A stretch of 64,000 bases of DNA from Dryococelus australis (taxonomy: Eukaryota > Arthropoda > Insecta > Phasmatodea > Phasmatidae), in assembly GCA_029891345.1 (NCBI GenBank), contig CM056993.1:224573924-224637923 (forward strand), in the 5' to 3' direction. The notes below the pieces were generated by a model. The model searched no databases, had not been told where the DNA came from, and worked only from the letters and a program-made list of their open reading frames with translations. A program made the position numbers and the translations under genes. Shown here in pieces: positions 1 through 10,116 of the stretch (positions are counted from its first letter, which is position 1; each line of letters begins with the position of its first letter).

Positions 1-168
1 TCCCCTGACCTTAATAACTTGGATTTCTGGTTGTGTGGACACCTGAAGGCTTTGGTGTATACAAGCCCCTTCACTGATGTACAGGCACTACAGGAACGTG
101 TCATCAATGCCTGCCTGCACATCCTAGAACAACCAGGAATGTTTCAAAGGGTGCGTGATTACTTGTGA
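1..168 (+). pseudogene. Mariner-like transposase, C-terminal 55 codons
   Basis: An open frame runs from base 1 to a TGA at 166-168. It begins SPDLNNLDFWLCGHLKAL, the segment around the third catalytic Asp of mariner/Tc1-superfamily transposases (consensus SPDLNPLDFWLWG). It continues through the usual helical tail (LQERVINACLHI) to a natural-looking end. The N-terminal helix-turn-helix and the first two catalytic Asp residues would lie upstream of the window, so activity cannot be judged. This stretch has no internal stop. The nearest relative in the window is the minus-strand copy at 35440-36200. I am confident of the superfamily, not of the subfamily. Confidence 0.8.
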
Positions 169-344
169 CATAGGGTACAAGGATGCATTACTGTGAACTG
201 ACGTCACACCGAGCACCTCCTGTATCAATGTTGAACAAGTGCTCCTAGATCTTACGGTATGGGTTTTCGGACCCATGTTAATTAGACTTTGTTTCTTGTT
301 TTGGTGCGTACTACCACCTAGCAAAATATGGAATACTTTTTTTT
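1..344 (+). mobile_element. Mariner-like element, 3' end only (copy A)
   Basis: The window opens inside a transposase-type coding sequence read on the plus strand. It is followed by an untranslated stretch and a right-hand terminal inverted repeat at about 235-344. That repeat (CCCATGTT, then a T-rich stretch, then GCAAAATATGGAATACTTT) recurs in inverted form at both ends of the element at 35169-36518, so both belong to one family. The 5' part lies outside the window. The family has unusually long TIRs of about 110 bp for a mariner of roughly 1.35 kb. Confidence 0.8.
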
Positions 345-878
345 CTTGGCATTTTGTATGTAATGAGATGCTCTGTACTTCATACTCTCGTGCGGCTATT
401 CGCTACAGTACTCGAAAGTCGAGAAACACTCATAATACATTACAACTGACCTGTTTCAATTTTCTCATTGAAATTAATGTTTATACAATATTATTTACAT
501 AAATAGTTTATAATACTTAAGAAAATAAATTTTTTTAAATAAAAGTATAGACACATATGAATACCTAATGCAAACATTACACATTTTTCAGCCGAAAGCA
601 TATGTTTTACAGCTCCAAATTCAATAAACATACTAATAAGGTATAACTAGAGCATGCTTCGAATAAAAAAATTATTTGGTGAAATACTAATTAAATATAA
701 AAGTACTTAATATCATTAAAATTAAATGTTATTAGTGCCAACACAACTGGGAACCCCCTCTGAAACTAGTACACACATGCAAAAGTGTTGCAAAATCAAA
801 AGTTACAAATGCAAAATTACCATACACAAAAAAAAAACAAACATTCACATAGAAACATAACATCGCAACAAACTTATA
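345..878. other. AT-rich stretch without a gene
   Basis: I see no coding sequence, RNA gene or clear terminal repeat here. From its position, the 3' LTR of the minus-strand gypsy element at 879-8174 should fall in this region or to its left. I could not recognise one, and part of it may have been displaced by the mariner copy at 1-344. Confidence 0.5.
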
Positions 879-1412
879 TTAAGAGGAGGAGGTGCCACTA
901 GAAACAACAGCTGCATGCTCTTGGCTAGAAGGTTGAATGGGTGGAGAGAGTTGCATAAATGCACATAACTTGGATTTCAACCAAAAAATTATAACAAATG
1001 CGATGAAACACACCGCGAGAGAAGACAGACTAATAGGAATTACATTCATGTGTTCAAGAGGTGGGGAAGGATGGGAATGAAGAAGTTGCATAATCTCACG
1101 GAAATTGGTGCCAAGGGGCTGGAAAGCCAGAAGAGAATCAAGTTATTTTATGGAAGAATCATTGGGAGAAAGATTAGGTAACTTTGGAATTTGGAACTAT
1201 GTGAGATTGGAAATGAGTTTAGGAAAATTAAGTACAGGAAGAGACAAATTGAAATTAATGGCGGAGTTGACTGGGCCAAAAGTCTTCAAATGAGGTCTGA
1301 CAATGTCGCAATATGAAGCAGTGCTGATAAGACTACTTTCAGACAACAATAGTATGAAGGGAGGTTGTGACTTTACATAAGAAAGTAACATTAATGGGGA
1401 ATTTTGTCGCAA
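879..1412 (-). pseudogene. Probable envelope C-terminal region of gypsy-1 (broken)
   Basis: On the minus strand, several short frames between 1412 and 879 read as the end of a membrane-anchored protein. The last frame (1091-879) has a hydrophobic stretch (SLSSLAVCFIAFVIIFWLK) ending in basic residues, then a short Ser/Pro-rich tail of about 30 residues. This fits the transmembrane anchor and cytoplasmic tail of a gypsy-type envelope, and it sits where envelope should be, downstream of integrase. Upstream parts are interrupted by stops. The assignment rests on position plus the membrane segment, not on a recognised envelope motif. Any other type I membrane protein fragment would look similar. 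Confidence 0.4.
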
Positions 1413-1514
1413 ACAGCCCGAGAGAGTGAATTTTTTTGTAGATAGGGTAAATCAAGAGATGCAAAAGATTTTTCACAAATGTCAAGGTGAGGTTTAGCAG
1501 ATAACAAATTGAAT

Positions 1515-1763
1515 TCACAACAAGCAACACGTGCATAAAATATTGAACGTCAGAACGACAAATGGTAATACCATAAGTTTTTCATTGGTAGAAAAAATAG
1601 CAGGAATGGGAGAAAAATATTTTATTTCTAAACTGACAATCAGAAAGTCTGAAACTTTGAATAACAAATATCTATTAATGTTGGGAAAAGGGCGCAAGAA
1701 GCAAAAAAAAAAAAAAAAACTGTTCCTTTTACAAATAAGGATATATTTTAGCAAGATAAACAC
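1515..1763 (-). pseudogene. Possible further envelope fragment of gypsy-1
   Basis: An 82-codon minus-strand frame lies between the foldback element and the better envelope-like tail at 879-1412. It is hydrophobic and Phe/Leu-rich at its start because of an A17 tract. The later part could be envelope ectodomain, but I recognise no motif. It is listed because of its position in the element. It may be chance. Confidence 0.2.
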
Positions 1764-1954
1764 AATTTACCATTAGATTAAATGGCAAAACAACATCAAC
1801 AACTAAATATAATAATAATAATTAGATTACAAGATCAAGACCTAATCACAAAAGAGTTTCACAACTGGAAATTACTCAGGAACCTGATCAGCTAAATACC
1901 CAAATAAATTAATAATACCCCCAAATTTACTGGATATTGAACACAAACCATTTA

Positions 1955-1957
<3 letters not shown>

Positions 1958-2024
<67 letters not shown>
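1958..2024. repeat. (TA)n microsatellite, left flank of foldback
   Basis: A nearly uninterrupted TA run of about 65 bases. The left arm of the foldback element starts directly at its right edge (ACAGGCTGTTCCTCAATC). A matching TA run borders the other arm at 3200-3250, as expected if the element inserted at TA or carries TA at its ends. Confidence 0.95.
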
Positions 2025-2025
<1 letters not shown>

Positions 2026-2028
<3 letters not shown>

Positions 2029-3199
2029 GCTGTTCCTCAATCTAACCGACAAACTTCGTAAGGTTATTCCTTATGCAAAAAAAAAGAAGAAAATATTTAG
2101 GGACTACTACCTAACCGAATATTAAAGGAGATATAAGTTCTTGAAATGTGAGATTTTGAAATTTATTTTTGCAAAACATCCGAGACAAAGTGAAATGAAA
2201 TTACAATTCTCCGATCATTGTTCTATATTAAAATGATCTTCAACTTACGAGCAGACACACTTTAATAACGTTCCCCTTAAACTAAATAACAGGGGTGGCC
2301 ACCCTCTTTTTCCTGGAAACTCGTTTACAGTCAGGAATTTTGAATTATTGAGGATGATTTATTGAGCAGAATGAAGTAAGTAACATAAATTGACCTCTTG
2401 TCGCAACTGCCGAGAACCCACGGTTTACGTGTAAAATGAAATGCACACGAAGATTCGTCTGCAGCTATTCAATGCCTAGCACATAGACAATAATTCCTTG
2501 TATTGTATGTTTGAATGGTATTGTTGCAAAATATCGTAAAATAAGTGAAATTAAATTACAATTTTTCGGAAAATTGTTATGTGACTGGGAACGTCAACCC
2601 GTGGTAATGCTTGCCCTCCCCCACCCACTTCGTTATGAAGAGAACAGGGGTGGCCACCCTCTTGTTGCATGCAACGTTTCTACCGTCAGGTATTATGAAC
2701 GTGTGATGCATGTTTATTGAGCAGCGGCTGTAGATATTATTACCTGTGTGCTAGGTACTCAATCGCTGCAGACGAAAATGTGTTTGCGTATTACACGTAA
2801 ACCATGGGTACTAAGTAGCTGCGACAAGAGGACATTTTGTATTTCTTATGCCATGCTGCTCATTAAATTATCAGCAATAGTTCGAAATTTCTGACTGTAA
2901 ACGAGTTGCCAGGAAAAAGAAGGTGGCCGCCCCTGTTATTTCGTTCACGGGGAACGTTATTAATATGTGTCTGCTCTTAAGTTGAAGAACCTATTAATGT
3001 AGAACAATTATCGGAGAGTTGTAATTTCATTTTACTTTGTTTCCGATATTTTCCAAAAATACGTTTCAAAATCTCACTTTTCAAGAACTCATAACTCCCT
3101 TAATATTTGGTTTAGGTTCTATGTGTCCTGTATATGTTTTACTTATTTTTATATAAGGAATCACCTTACGAAGTTTGTCGGTCTAATTGAGAAACATAC

Positions 3200-3206
<7 letters not shown>
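2026..3206. mobile_element. Foldback element, about 1.18 kb, with arms of about 450 bp
   Basis: The sequence from about 2026 to 2480 returns as its reverse complement from about 3206 to 2750, centred near 2615. Matching landmarks include the outer edge (CCGACAAACTTCGTAAGGT), the block AACAGGGGTGGCCACCCTCT (2288-2307) and the block GACCTCTTGTCGCA (about 2394). The arms are diverged but align along their whole length. A third, partial copy of the inner module lies in the loop (about 2515-2690, including the same GGGGTGGCCACCC block at 2643-2662). I see no coding capacity, so it is a non-autonomous element. It splits gypsy-1 between integrase and the envelope tail. Confidence 0.85.

Positions 3207-3250
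<44 letters not shown>
3200..3250. repeat. (TA)n microsatellite, right flank of foldback
   Basis: A TA run of about 50 bases immediately outside the right arm of the foldback element, the mirror of the run at 1958-2024. Confidence 0.95.
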
Positions 3251-3256
<6 letters not shown>

Positions 3257-3502
3257 AAAATTCAGAACACAAGATATTTTTGGCAAGACAAATAATGTAT
3301 TTACACTAGAAACAACCTAATTGAGTAAGTATTTCTCTTTGTTTAGTATCAGCATAGATTAGTAGCAACATAGTTTAGTAACGCTGATTTTTTTAAGTAT
3401 GAGCTCACAAACGACATGGATCCTAAAATTACTCGATTCAATGATTGATCAGTCCATAAACAAGAGGAATTCAGGATCTAGCAAGTAACTAAAGTTACTA
3501 AA

Positions 3503-4571
3503 TTATTTTAAGGAGTAAGAGTGCACTGCGTCTGCAGCTCCTATTTGTAGATGAAATCTTTTCAAATGCGAGACATGAGCTCTTGTTATAAATGCTCCTG
3601 AACTGGGATCAGCTAAAGCGGCAGTGATTGGCGTTAAAAAACATAGGATTTGATATGGGCCCGACCAATGGTAAGACATTTTTGCCATTTTTTTTACCAA
3701 ATGCTCTGCTGACAGGGTGTGATTTGCACAGAACAAGGTCACCTACATGAAAAGGGTTATCAATGTGACCGTTATTAAACTTCATACTCTTGAAATGTAC
3801 GTGCTTTAAATTCTTGAGGGTTGATGCCAAAAATCACGAACATCCTCATGATTGTTCAGCAACAAGTAATTTAGATGCCACAAAACTGAAAAAGTTTTAT
3901 TTGAGCAAAAGTAAACGTGAGATAAAATTGACTAGTTTTGTGAGATTCATGTTTGGAATAACTGAATGCAATTTGAAGTAAATATGTTTTTATCCAATTT
4001 GTCTGATCCGTCGCATGGAAAGCAATGAGTGCTGAACGAATTTTCGATTGAAGGATTCTCCGCATGCGAAGGAGGAGGATTGTATGGGGATAAAGTTATG
4101 TGGTATACGCCATGAGAAAAACACATGTTTTTAAACTGATGAGATGTAAAACTGTGTAACGTTATCACAAACAATAGATAAAGGAGTAGCAAAATTGTGA
4201 ATAATACATGCTTGAGGAGCAAGAATGGTGGAAATAGCATCAGCTTTCCTAAGTGGAATTAACAGTAGAAATTTAGCGAAAACATCAACACACACTAACA
4301 ACATGTTGTTGCACCATTTAATTCTATGAATTGGGCCAACAAAATCATTAAACCCTTTTTACATAGGTTTTGCAGCTACATCTGAAGACAGAAAACCTAA
4401 ATGTGTATTCTGAGCTGGTTTCCTCACAGCACGAATTTTGCGAAGTTTTACCAGCTCAGAGATTTCAGCATTAATTCGCTTGTAAATGAAGTGCTCTCCA
4501 ATAGCTTTAATATTTTTGTGTATACCCTGGTGAGCGCCAAGAGGTGATGAATGAAAATTCTCGAATAACAT
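3503..4571 (-). pseudogene. Gypsy-1 integrase (broken)
   Basis: Minus-strand frames give integrase pieces in order. The N-terminal zinc-binding region is at 4571-4359 (SPLGAHQGIHKNIKAIGEHF, the H...H part of the HHCC module). A poorly preserved core follows. The C-terminal domain at 3742-3503 has WSGPYQILCFL and AFITRAHVSHLKRFH, which match the gypsy W-x-GPY and V-x-x-LKxF pattern. Family members insert element cDNA into chromosomes. The catalytic D,D-35-E core is not readable in one frame and the N-terminal Cys pair is damaged, so this copy is inactive. Its place directly downstream of RT/RNase H is as expected. Confidence 0.7.
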
Positions 4572-5211
4572 AGCTTTTAGATGATCAGGTAATACAATAC
4601 GTGTCCTTTTGTAACGAGATCTGCAACAAAGGAGGTCTTTAGAAAGAAAATGCGGTTAAGGTTCAATACCTGATTTTGAATTTGAGGTGCTTTGATTCAA
4701 AATACCATATTTTTCTTGGTGTTATTTAATTTCTGTAAAAGGTAATCTAAAACTAGACAAAACACTGCAATTTGGAAGAACTTCAGATTCCAAATTGGTT
4801 CCATCAAACATACTAGACAGTGCATCTGCAACAACGTTTTGAGTTCATTTTATATGTTGAATTTTCAATTTTAAGGATTAATTTTAACAACCCAACTGCC
4901 AAAAATTTTCCAAGTGGGCGTGGGTGAGCCAAAAACGACGACAAAGTCTGGTTGTCGGTTCCTAGAAGAAATTCTGCATGCTCCAGATTTTGCCTAAATT
5001 AATCAATGGCAAAAGCTACAGCAAACATACCAACTTATAAATGGTGGAAGACGTTTTCTCTTATGGAGTAAGAGTCAGGAAGCAAATGCAATTGGCTGAC
5101 GATAGCTATCAATATCCTAAGCCAGGACAGTACCTATAGCTTAACTTGAAGCATCAGCTTGGAGGATAAATTCCTTACTAAAATATGTCATGTGTAACAT
5201 AGGAGGATGAA

Positions 5212-5929
5212 TTATATAATTTTTTGGTCGAAGGCCGTTTGCTGCTCTTCACCCCATTCAAATTTGACTGGTTTCTTTCTTAATTTATTCAGCAGTGCTG
5301 TTTGTTCAGCTAAGTTCCGAATAAATTTACCAAAAATTTGTATCATACCAATGCATCTTGCTATGCCTTTTACATCACGAGGTGGCGGAAAATCTCTGAA
5401 GGACTTAGTCCTTTCTGGATCAATAACAATCCCCCTTGAAAAAATCCTGTGTCCAAAAAATGAAATTCCTTGCACTGCAAACTTAACATTAGAAGGGCTT
5501 AACAGTGAGACCTGCTTTATCCAAACGAGTGAGTACTTCCTTTTGGTGATCTAAATCTTGTTCAAAACTGTTGGAGTAAATTACAAGATCATTCAGATAG
5601 ATGTAGACAAACTTGAGTTTAACATCATGAAAAATCATATTTAAAAGTCTGGTAAGTACTTGGGCACCTGTGGCCAAGCCAAACGGCACACAATTAAATT
5701 CATACATGTTCCAAGGAACTCAAAAACTGGTAAATGTTTTAGAATCTTTTGACAAATGTGTTTGGTGATAAGCTGCATTTAAATCAACAGTGGTAAAGAA
5801 TTTTGCTTTTCTAAACCGATTAAAAGCCGAATGGAGATCAGGAAGAGGTACTGATTCAATTTCAATATTTTTATAGATTTTATCGTAGTCCACAACTAAA
5901 CGATGTTTCCCAATGAGTTTTGGTATCAA
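5212..5929 (-). pseudogene. Gypsy-1 reverse transcriptase (broken)
   Basis: Three minus-strand frames cover the RT fingers, palm and thumb. 5929-5720 contains KHRLVVDYDKIYKNI and FFTTVDLNAAYHQ, the latter with the first catalytic Asp. 5707-5489 contains YEFNCVPFGLATGAQ and the active-site box, which reads YIYLNDLVIYS where the family has Y-x-D-D, so the first Asp of the pair is Asn. 5475-5212 is the thumb/connection (FFGHRIFSRGIVIDPERTK, then FEWGEEQQTAF). Stops separate the frames. The lost catalytic Asp and the stops mean the copy cannot polymerise. The family assignment to Ty3/gypsy is secure. Confidence 0.9.
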
Positions 5930-6191
5930 AATAGCTGGACCAGCTTATTGGGAAATAGACTATTCAATTAATCCTGTATCTGACAACTGCTTTACTTGCT
6001 TTCTTAAAATTTTTATCTGGAACAGTGCCAATCTATATGGATGACACTTGACATTTTTTCGCTTAGCAATTTTATCTCATATTATAACAATTTAGTAATG
6101 CCTAATAACTCATTGGTAAGGAACATAGAAAAACTTTAACACGATTTTTTAATAGCAGAATACTGCTATTCATTAATATGTTCAAAAGAAT

Positions 6192-6640
6192 CTACAATCT
6201 GGCTGGACTCTGCTTTACAATCAGGAGAAACATTTGGTTTTGGTTTATAGCCCACCAACGATATTTTTGTATTTGGAAGAAACTTAAAATAATATGCTCA
6301 TCTTGAATATCATGTATTAGAACAGTAGCAGCAATGAATTCTGAGCCCAAAATAAAATATAAACCAAGTCGTTTGGAAACTAGATATTTGTGTGCCCAAG
6401 TGGAATTGTCAAATTTCAACTTTACAGTGGCGCAAAAAGAAATTGCTAAAGCCTACCTTGATGCAGTGTAACATTGCACACCAGAAGGTTCAACAGACTT
6501 AACTAATTTAAATTATTAGAATTTCTCAAAAAGTCTTGCAGAAATAATGGTACGTGCAGATCCAGTGTCAACAAGAGCACTAACAGATAATGGCCCTAAG
6601 TTTACCTCAACATGTGGTGTCTTAACCTTCTGAATACCCA
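6192..6640 (-). pseudogene. Gypsy-1 aspartic protease region (broken)
   Basis: Around 6590-6545 on the minus strand the frame reads ALVDTGSARTII, which is the D-T-G active-site loop of retroviral-type aspartic proteases. The frame 6419-6192 downstream includes KRLGLYFILGSEFIAATVLI. This resembles the YxxLLGxDFL segment that follows the protease flap in gypsy elements. Stops interrupt the domain. It sits between the gag zinc knuckle and RT, as expected for the polyprotein. Confidence 0.65.
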
Positions 6641-6802
6641 CAACATTAGGGAAATTTACATGACATACTTCAAATTTTTTCTTGTTTGCATTGTGTTAAG
6701 GACCGAACAATTGTTGAAAATTCCTACAAAGGTTCACATTATTAAACAGGTGAGCATTTTATTGCAAACTGGCAAACTTGCCAGAATTACGAGAGAAACT
6801 GT

Positions 6803-7291
6803 TCACTTGTTGTCCCAGCATGGCCTGTTTTTAAAATTTATAACAGTGACCAATTGTGTGGCCTGGCATCTTACAATATCTACATGAAGGTTGGTTATCA
6901 CTGGCAAGAGAATCATAAGCTGAGGGGGATTTGTCATACTTTGGTTTCTGTGACTGCTCTTTTGTCGTAGTGACAGCATTGGTGGAATAATAATGAGGCT
7001 TTTTCTTACTGTCAGAACCACGAAATGACTTGTGTGGCCTAAAAATGTTTTTTCTCTTTTGGTCTGCATATCTTATATTCTGTGAATGCATACATGACCT
7101 ATCTAATTCAGAAAAGGGTTGGGTTTGGAAAAGAACACTAAACATGAACACTCTTGAGGTTCCAAGCCCTTTAGTATGGTATTGACCACTTCAGATTCCA
7201 GTAGATTTAAACATAAACTGATTAGAACCTCTTTAACACTGCTCACATATCCTGAAAGAGTCTCCTCAGGTACTTGTAAGCGAGTGAACAT
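6803..7291 (-). pseudogene. Gypsy-1 gag, nucleocapsid part with zinc knuckle
   Basis: The minus-strand frame 7151-6831 ends in CRYCKMPGHTIGHC, a C-X2-C-X4-H-X4-C retroviral zinc knuckle that binds element RNA. It is preceded by a basic, Ser/Lys-rich linker. The frame 7291-7103 just upstream (LSGYVSSVKEVLISLCLNL) resembles the last helices of a gag capsid-like domain. A frame change joins the two, so the copy is broken, although the knuckle itself is intact. Confidence 0.7.
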
Positions 7292-7547
7292 TCTCAGTTT
7301 TGCTACTGAGCACGCAAACTTGAGGGAATGAAAAAATGTATGTCAACATATTAGGCATCAAATGAAATGTGTTGTGTGGCTAAACTTGTCCGTTCACTCA
7401 GCAGACCTTGGGTAGAGACGAAAAATTACCCCAAGAAGTTGTGCCTCTGGCACGATTTTCTTCTTGGAGTTTGACAATGACTTTTAAAAACTCCAAAATT
7501 TAGAAACACTCAGACTATCAGTAGCAGGGATGTTACACAGCATGTTT

Positions 7548-8174
7548 TCAAGAGGGGGTGAGATATTTGACCAAAAACAGATGAAAGCATGCATGATTAT
7601 GAAGGTGAGATGTGCACATGTGTACTGGAGTCTGTGTGGGGATGGAAATAGTATGAGGTTTAGATGGGTGTTGTGTTTTGGATGGCAGCGGATAGAATGA
7701 TGTGTGAGGGTAGGGTGGAAATGGGTGTGCTGCCAACTGGGTTAACTGTGATTGATTGTGCAGTGACTGGTAGATAGTGTGAGGGTGGAGTAAGATATTA
7801 ACACTAGCAAAACTGATGGGTGACTGAGGTGATGAATGTGGTGGGAACCTCCTCTTTACTGTGATCAATGATGGAGAGTTACTCTATAATGGAAACAGCC
7901 TCAAAGAGTGACTGGGTCTGAGCCACAATGCTCTGAAGAGACTTTAATTGAATATCTGACAAATGCTCAGCAAATTTGCTACACGTTTTTGAGCACATCT
8001 TTTAAGGCGCACTAAACGACTCTTTATGGTGGGGTATGAGTAAGACATATCATCTTCACTTAGGGTGTCAAACAATTCTTCCAAAGAAATCATTTTTGTG
8101 GTGCAGGTACGATTCTCTGCATAAATGTCTACATATGCTAACATATCTACATAAATGGGGGCATTTGCATTCAA
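7548..8174 (-). pseudogene. Gypsy-1 gag N-terminal region (poorly conserved)
   Basis: Two minus-strand frames lie upstream of the capsid-like part. 8174-7944 is acidic then basic (SLEELFDTLSEDDMSYSYP, then KRCAQKRVANLL). 7868-7548 is rich in Pro, His and Ser (for example HPFPPYPHTSFYPLPSKTQH). Their position at the start of the element and their composition suggest the gag N-terminal part and a low-complexity linker. I recognise no conserved motif in them. A start codon at 8174 is plausible but not proven. Confidence 0.4.
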
Positions 8175-8465
8175 AGCAGCATGTAATTTACTTCTAAAAG
8201 CACCTGCTGTGTTTTCAGCTGCTTGTTCACCTCTGATGGTGCACTCATATTGACACTAATCCTTTAAGAGTAATTCTGGCACAATACCAAATGCCATGGT
8301 AACAAACACACAAAAAAATACACAAAAAACCATGAAAGTAATGTGTCGCATCGGGAGATGTTTGTAAAAATAATCGAAATAAAAAAAAAATGTCTGTATA
8401 GGTGTGAGCAGTACCTGTGGTCAGAGTGTTGAGTATTTGCAAATGTAGGACATTAATCATATTGC

Positions 8466-9048
8466 TGTGACCTCTTCTTAGGGAGCAGGCCACACATTAA
8501 CTGGGGGAAACAGGCGTAATTCAAAGGAGAAGCACTCGGATACAAAATACTACGTTTATTAAATACCAAAGTTACAATCTCGCCTCAACTAGGCGTCTCA
8601 ATCAACGATCTGCTTCTAGAATCAGTCAACAACAAGTAACAAGTAATCTCGATGGTTAACGTCTCACAATGGGGTGCTTATGCCCTTAATCTGCCTCAAA
8701 GTATCGTAACGTTAAATTAAGGCAAACTCTGTTCAGAGGGAGCTTAATGCCTTCAGAATTCCATTGCCATATTGTGCCTTTTGTCTCCCTACCAGGGAGC
8801 TCTCGTCGGGCATTGAAGGCAGACCACGGGCTGTGGTCCTCTCGTCTGGGCGTCCTCGAGTTGAGCCTCCGGCAGCGGCGGCAAGATGGCTCCCAGAGCC
8901 TCCATTGCTCTGAGCTTTTATAGTACCTTCCTGACCTGGTGCTCGATCCCTCGGTACGTGTTGTTTAAAACAATGGCTAGGCTGGCCGAGGTCGCTCTGC
9001 ACCTTGCCTCAGTGCGATGCTGAGAAACCCTCGCGGGAACCAGCCACA
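8466..9048 (-). repeat. LTR copy 1, 583 bp
   Basis: The sequence starts TGTGACCTC and ends CCAGCCACA, so it has TG...CA ends, and it recurs at 19176-19747 in the same orientation. On the minus strand it has LTR anatomy: a TATAAAAG box at 8922-8915, an AATAAA signal at 8560-8555, and a short remainder before the end. By eye roughly one position in ten differs between the two copies. It is the likely 3' LTR of the minus-strand element in 9049-19175. The flanking bases (ATTGC before this copy, TTATG after the other) do not form a clear target-site duplication. Confidence 0.75.
8915..8922 (-). promoter_or_regulatory. TATA box of LTR copy 1
   Basis: The minus strand reads GGTACTATAAAAGCTCAGAG. 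The same position in the second LTR reads TATAGAAG (19618-19611), one base changed. Its place 355-360 bases upstream of the AATAAA signal fits an LTR promoter. Confidence 0.6.
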
Positions 9049-10116
9049 GCAAGGCCCCTCTTCACGAACATTCAGGCGCCCTCGTCTGGAGCAAGGGGTC
9101 GAATGTTGCAGGGGATCGGCCGGGTCAGGTCAGGCGATCGGTCCAGGAAACGACGTTGCAACCTTGGGCCTGGTGGAGTCGTGGAGCCCGCGGGAAAGAG
9201 TTTTTGTATAGGCATGGTTTGAATAGGTATATATTTACTCTACGCTGTTTTACACTTTTTAAGATGGATAAGAAAGCACGGCGCTGTTGTCGACTGTTGG
9301 AATTTAAGAGCATTCTCCTACATTCCTCACCTAACGTGTTCGACGTCGTATTTAATGTTACAATTTTCAATTTCTAAGGGGGATATAATTTCAAAGCGGA
9401 GTCGAGCAGTACCTTCCCCATCAGGTTCAATATATATTCATATATATTATATATATATACATATACCTTCACAATGTGGTACGATTTTACATAATTCTGC
9501 GTGACATTCGTACTTACATACATGTTGTTGAAAATACTGGGTATATACATATACGAAATTATTCTAATTTAATAGTCGTATGACCAGAATTACTAATATT
9601 ATTGGGGCCTAGAGCTTATATTATGGCAACTCTCGCAGCACGGCTTTGTAATTTGCTGTCTGGCACATTCTGATGCACGAAAAAGGTACTGTGGCAAGGT
9701 GAGTGCGTAACTGCTGCACTCTACACTTTCTTTGTCGCTCAGAATGTGACTGCTGTTGCAACATTATGGTCAGTGCTTTTAACTTTGCCATATAGGCAGT
9801 GCTGTGTTTCACAATTGTCCATTGCGCTAAAGTATTTTTTGCTCGTCGTTAGCTGCCACACACATACACAAGTGCAACTATCACTTCATTGATACCACAC
9901 TTTCTTCTAAAATTTTACCTCCTAAGCGCCTCGAAGCACCCGAGTATTAAATTCTGTCTCCGGGTATGAACATGCTTTATACATTATATTTTATGTCAAC
10001 ACATTTAAGTACTCTCTGTTACGAATGGCATGAAATATTCCTCGCTTTCTGAACTGCAAAATGGAGGAGTTAACTTCTATCACTGAGCTGCCTGCCTTCG
10101 TAAAAATTGACTAACT
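9049..10116. other. Non-coding 3' part of gypsy-2
   Basis: No gene is visible between the envelope end and the LTR. There is a TA-rich patch at 9429-9465. On the minus strand the sequence next to the LTR is GAAGAGGGGCCTTGC. This contains a short purine run (GAAGAGGGG) that could be a degraded polypurine tract a few bases from the LTR start. Confidence 0.4.

Larger units (their letters stand above)
879..8174 (-). mobile_element. Decayed Ty3/gypsy element with probable envelope (gypsy-1)
   Basis: Read on the minus strand from 8174 downward, the order is gag, zinc knuckle, protease, reverse transcriptase, RNase H/thumb, integrase, then a probable envelope tail ending near 879. This is the Ty3/gypsy order with the extra 3' gene typical of errantivirus-like elements. 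The frame is interrupted many times by stops and frameshifts. A foldback element (2026-3206) and (TA)n runs split the region between integrase and the envelope tail. I could not find its LTRs. The LTR at 8466-9048 lies just upstream in the right orientation, but no matching copy is seen near 345-878, so I do not assign it to this element. Confidence 0.75.

Noticed and set aside
1937-2125. Frame with an Ile-Tyr repeat
   Set aside because: Translation of a (TA)n microsatellite. The same applies at 39342-39587.
8466-9048. LTR copy 1 as the 5' LTR of gypsy-1
   Set aside because: Orientation and position fit, but no second copy is seen beyond gypsy-1's 3' end (345-878), while a clear partner lies at 19176.
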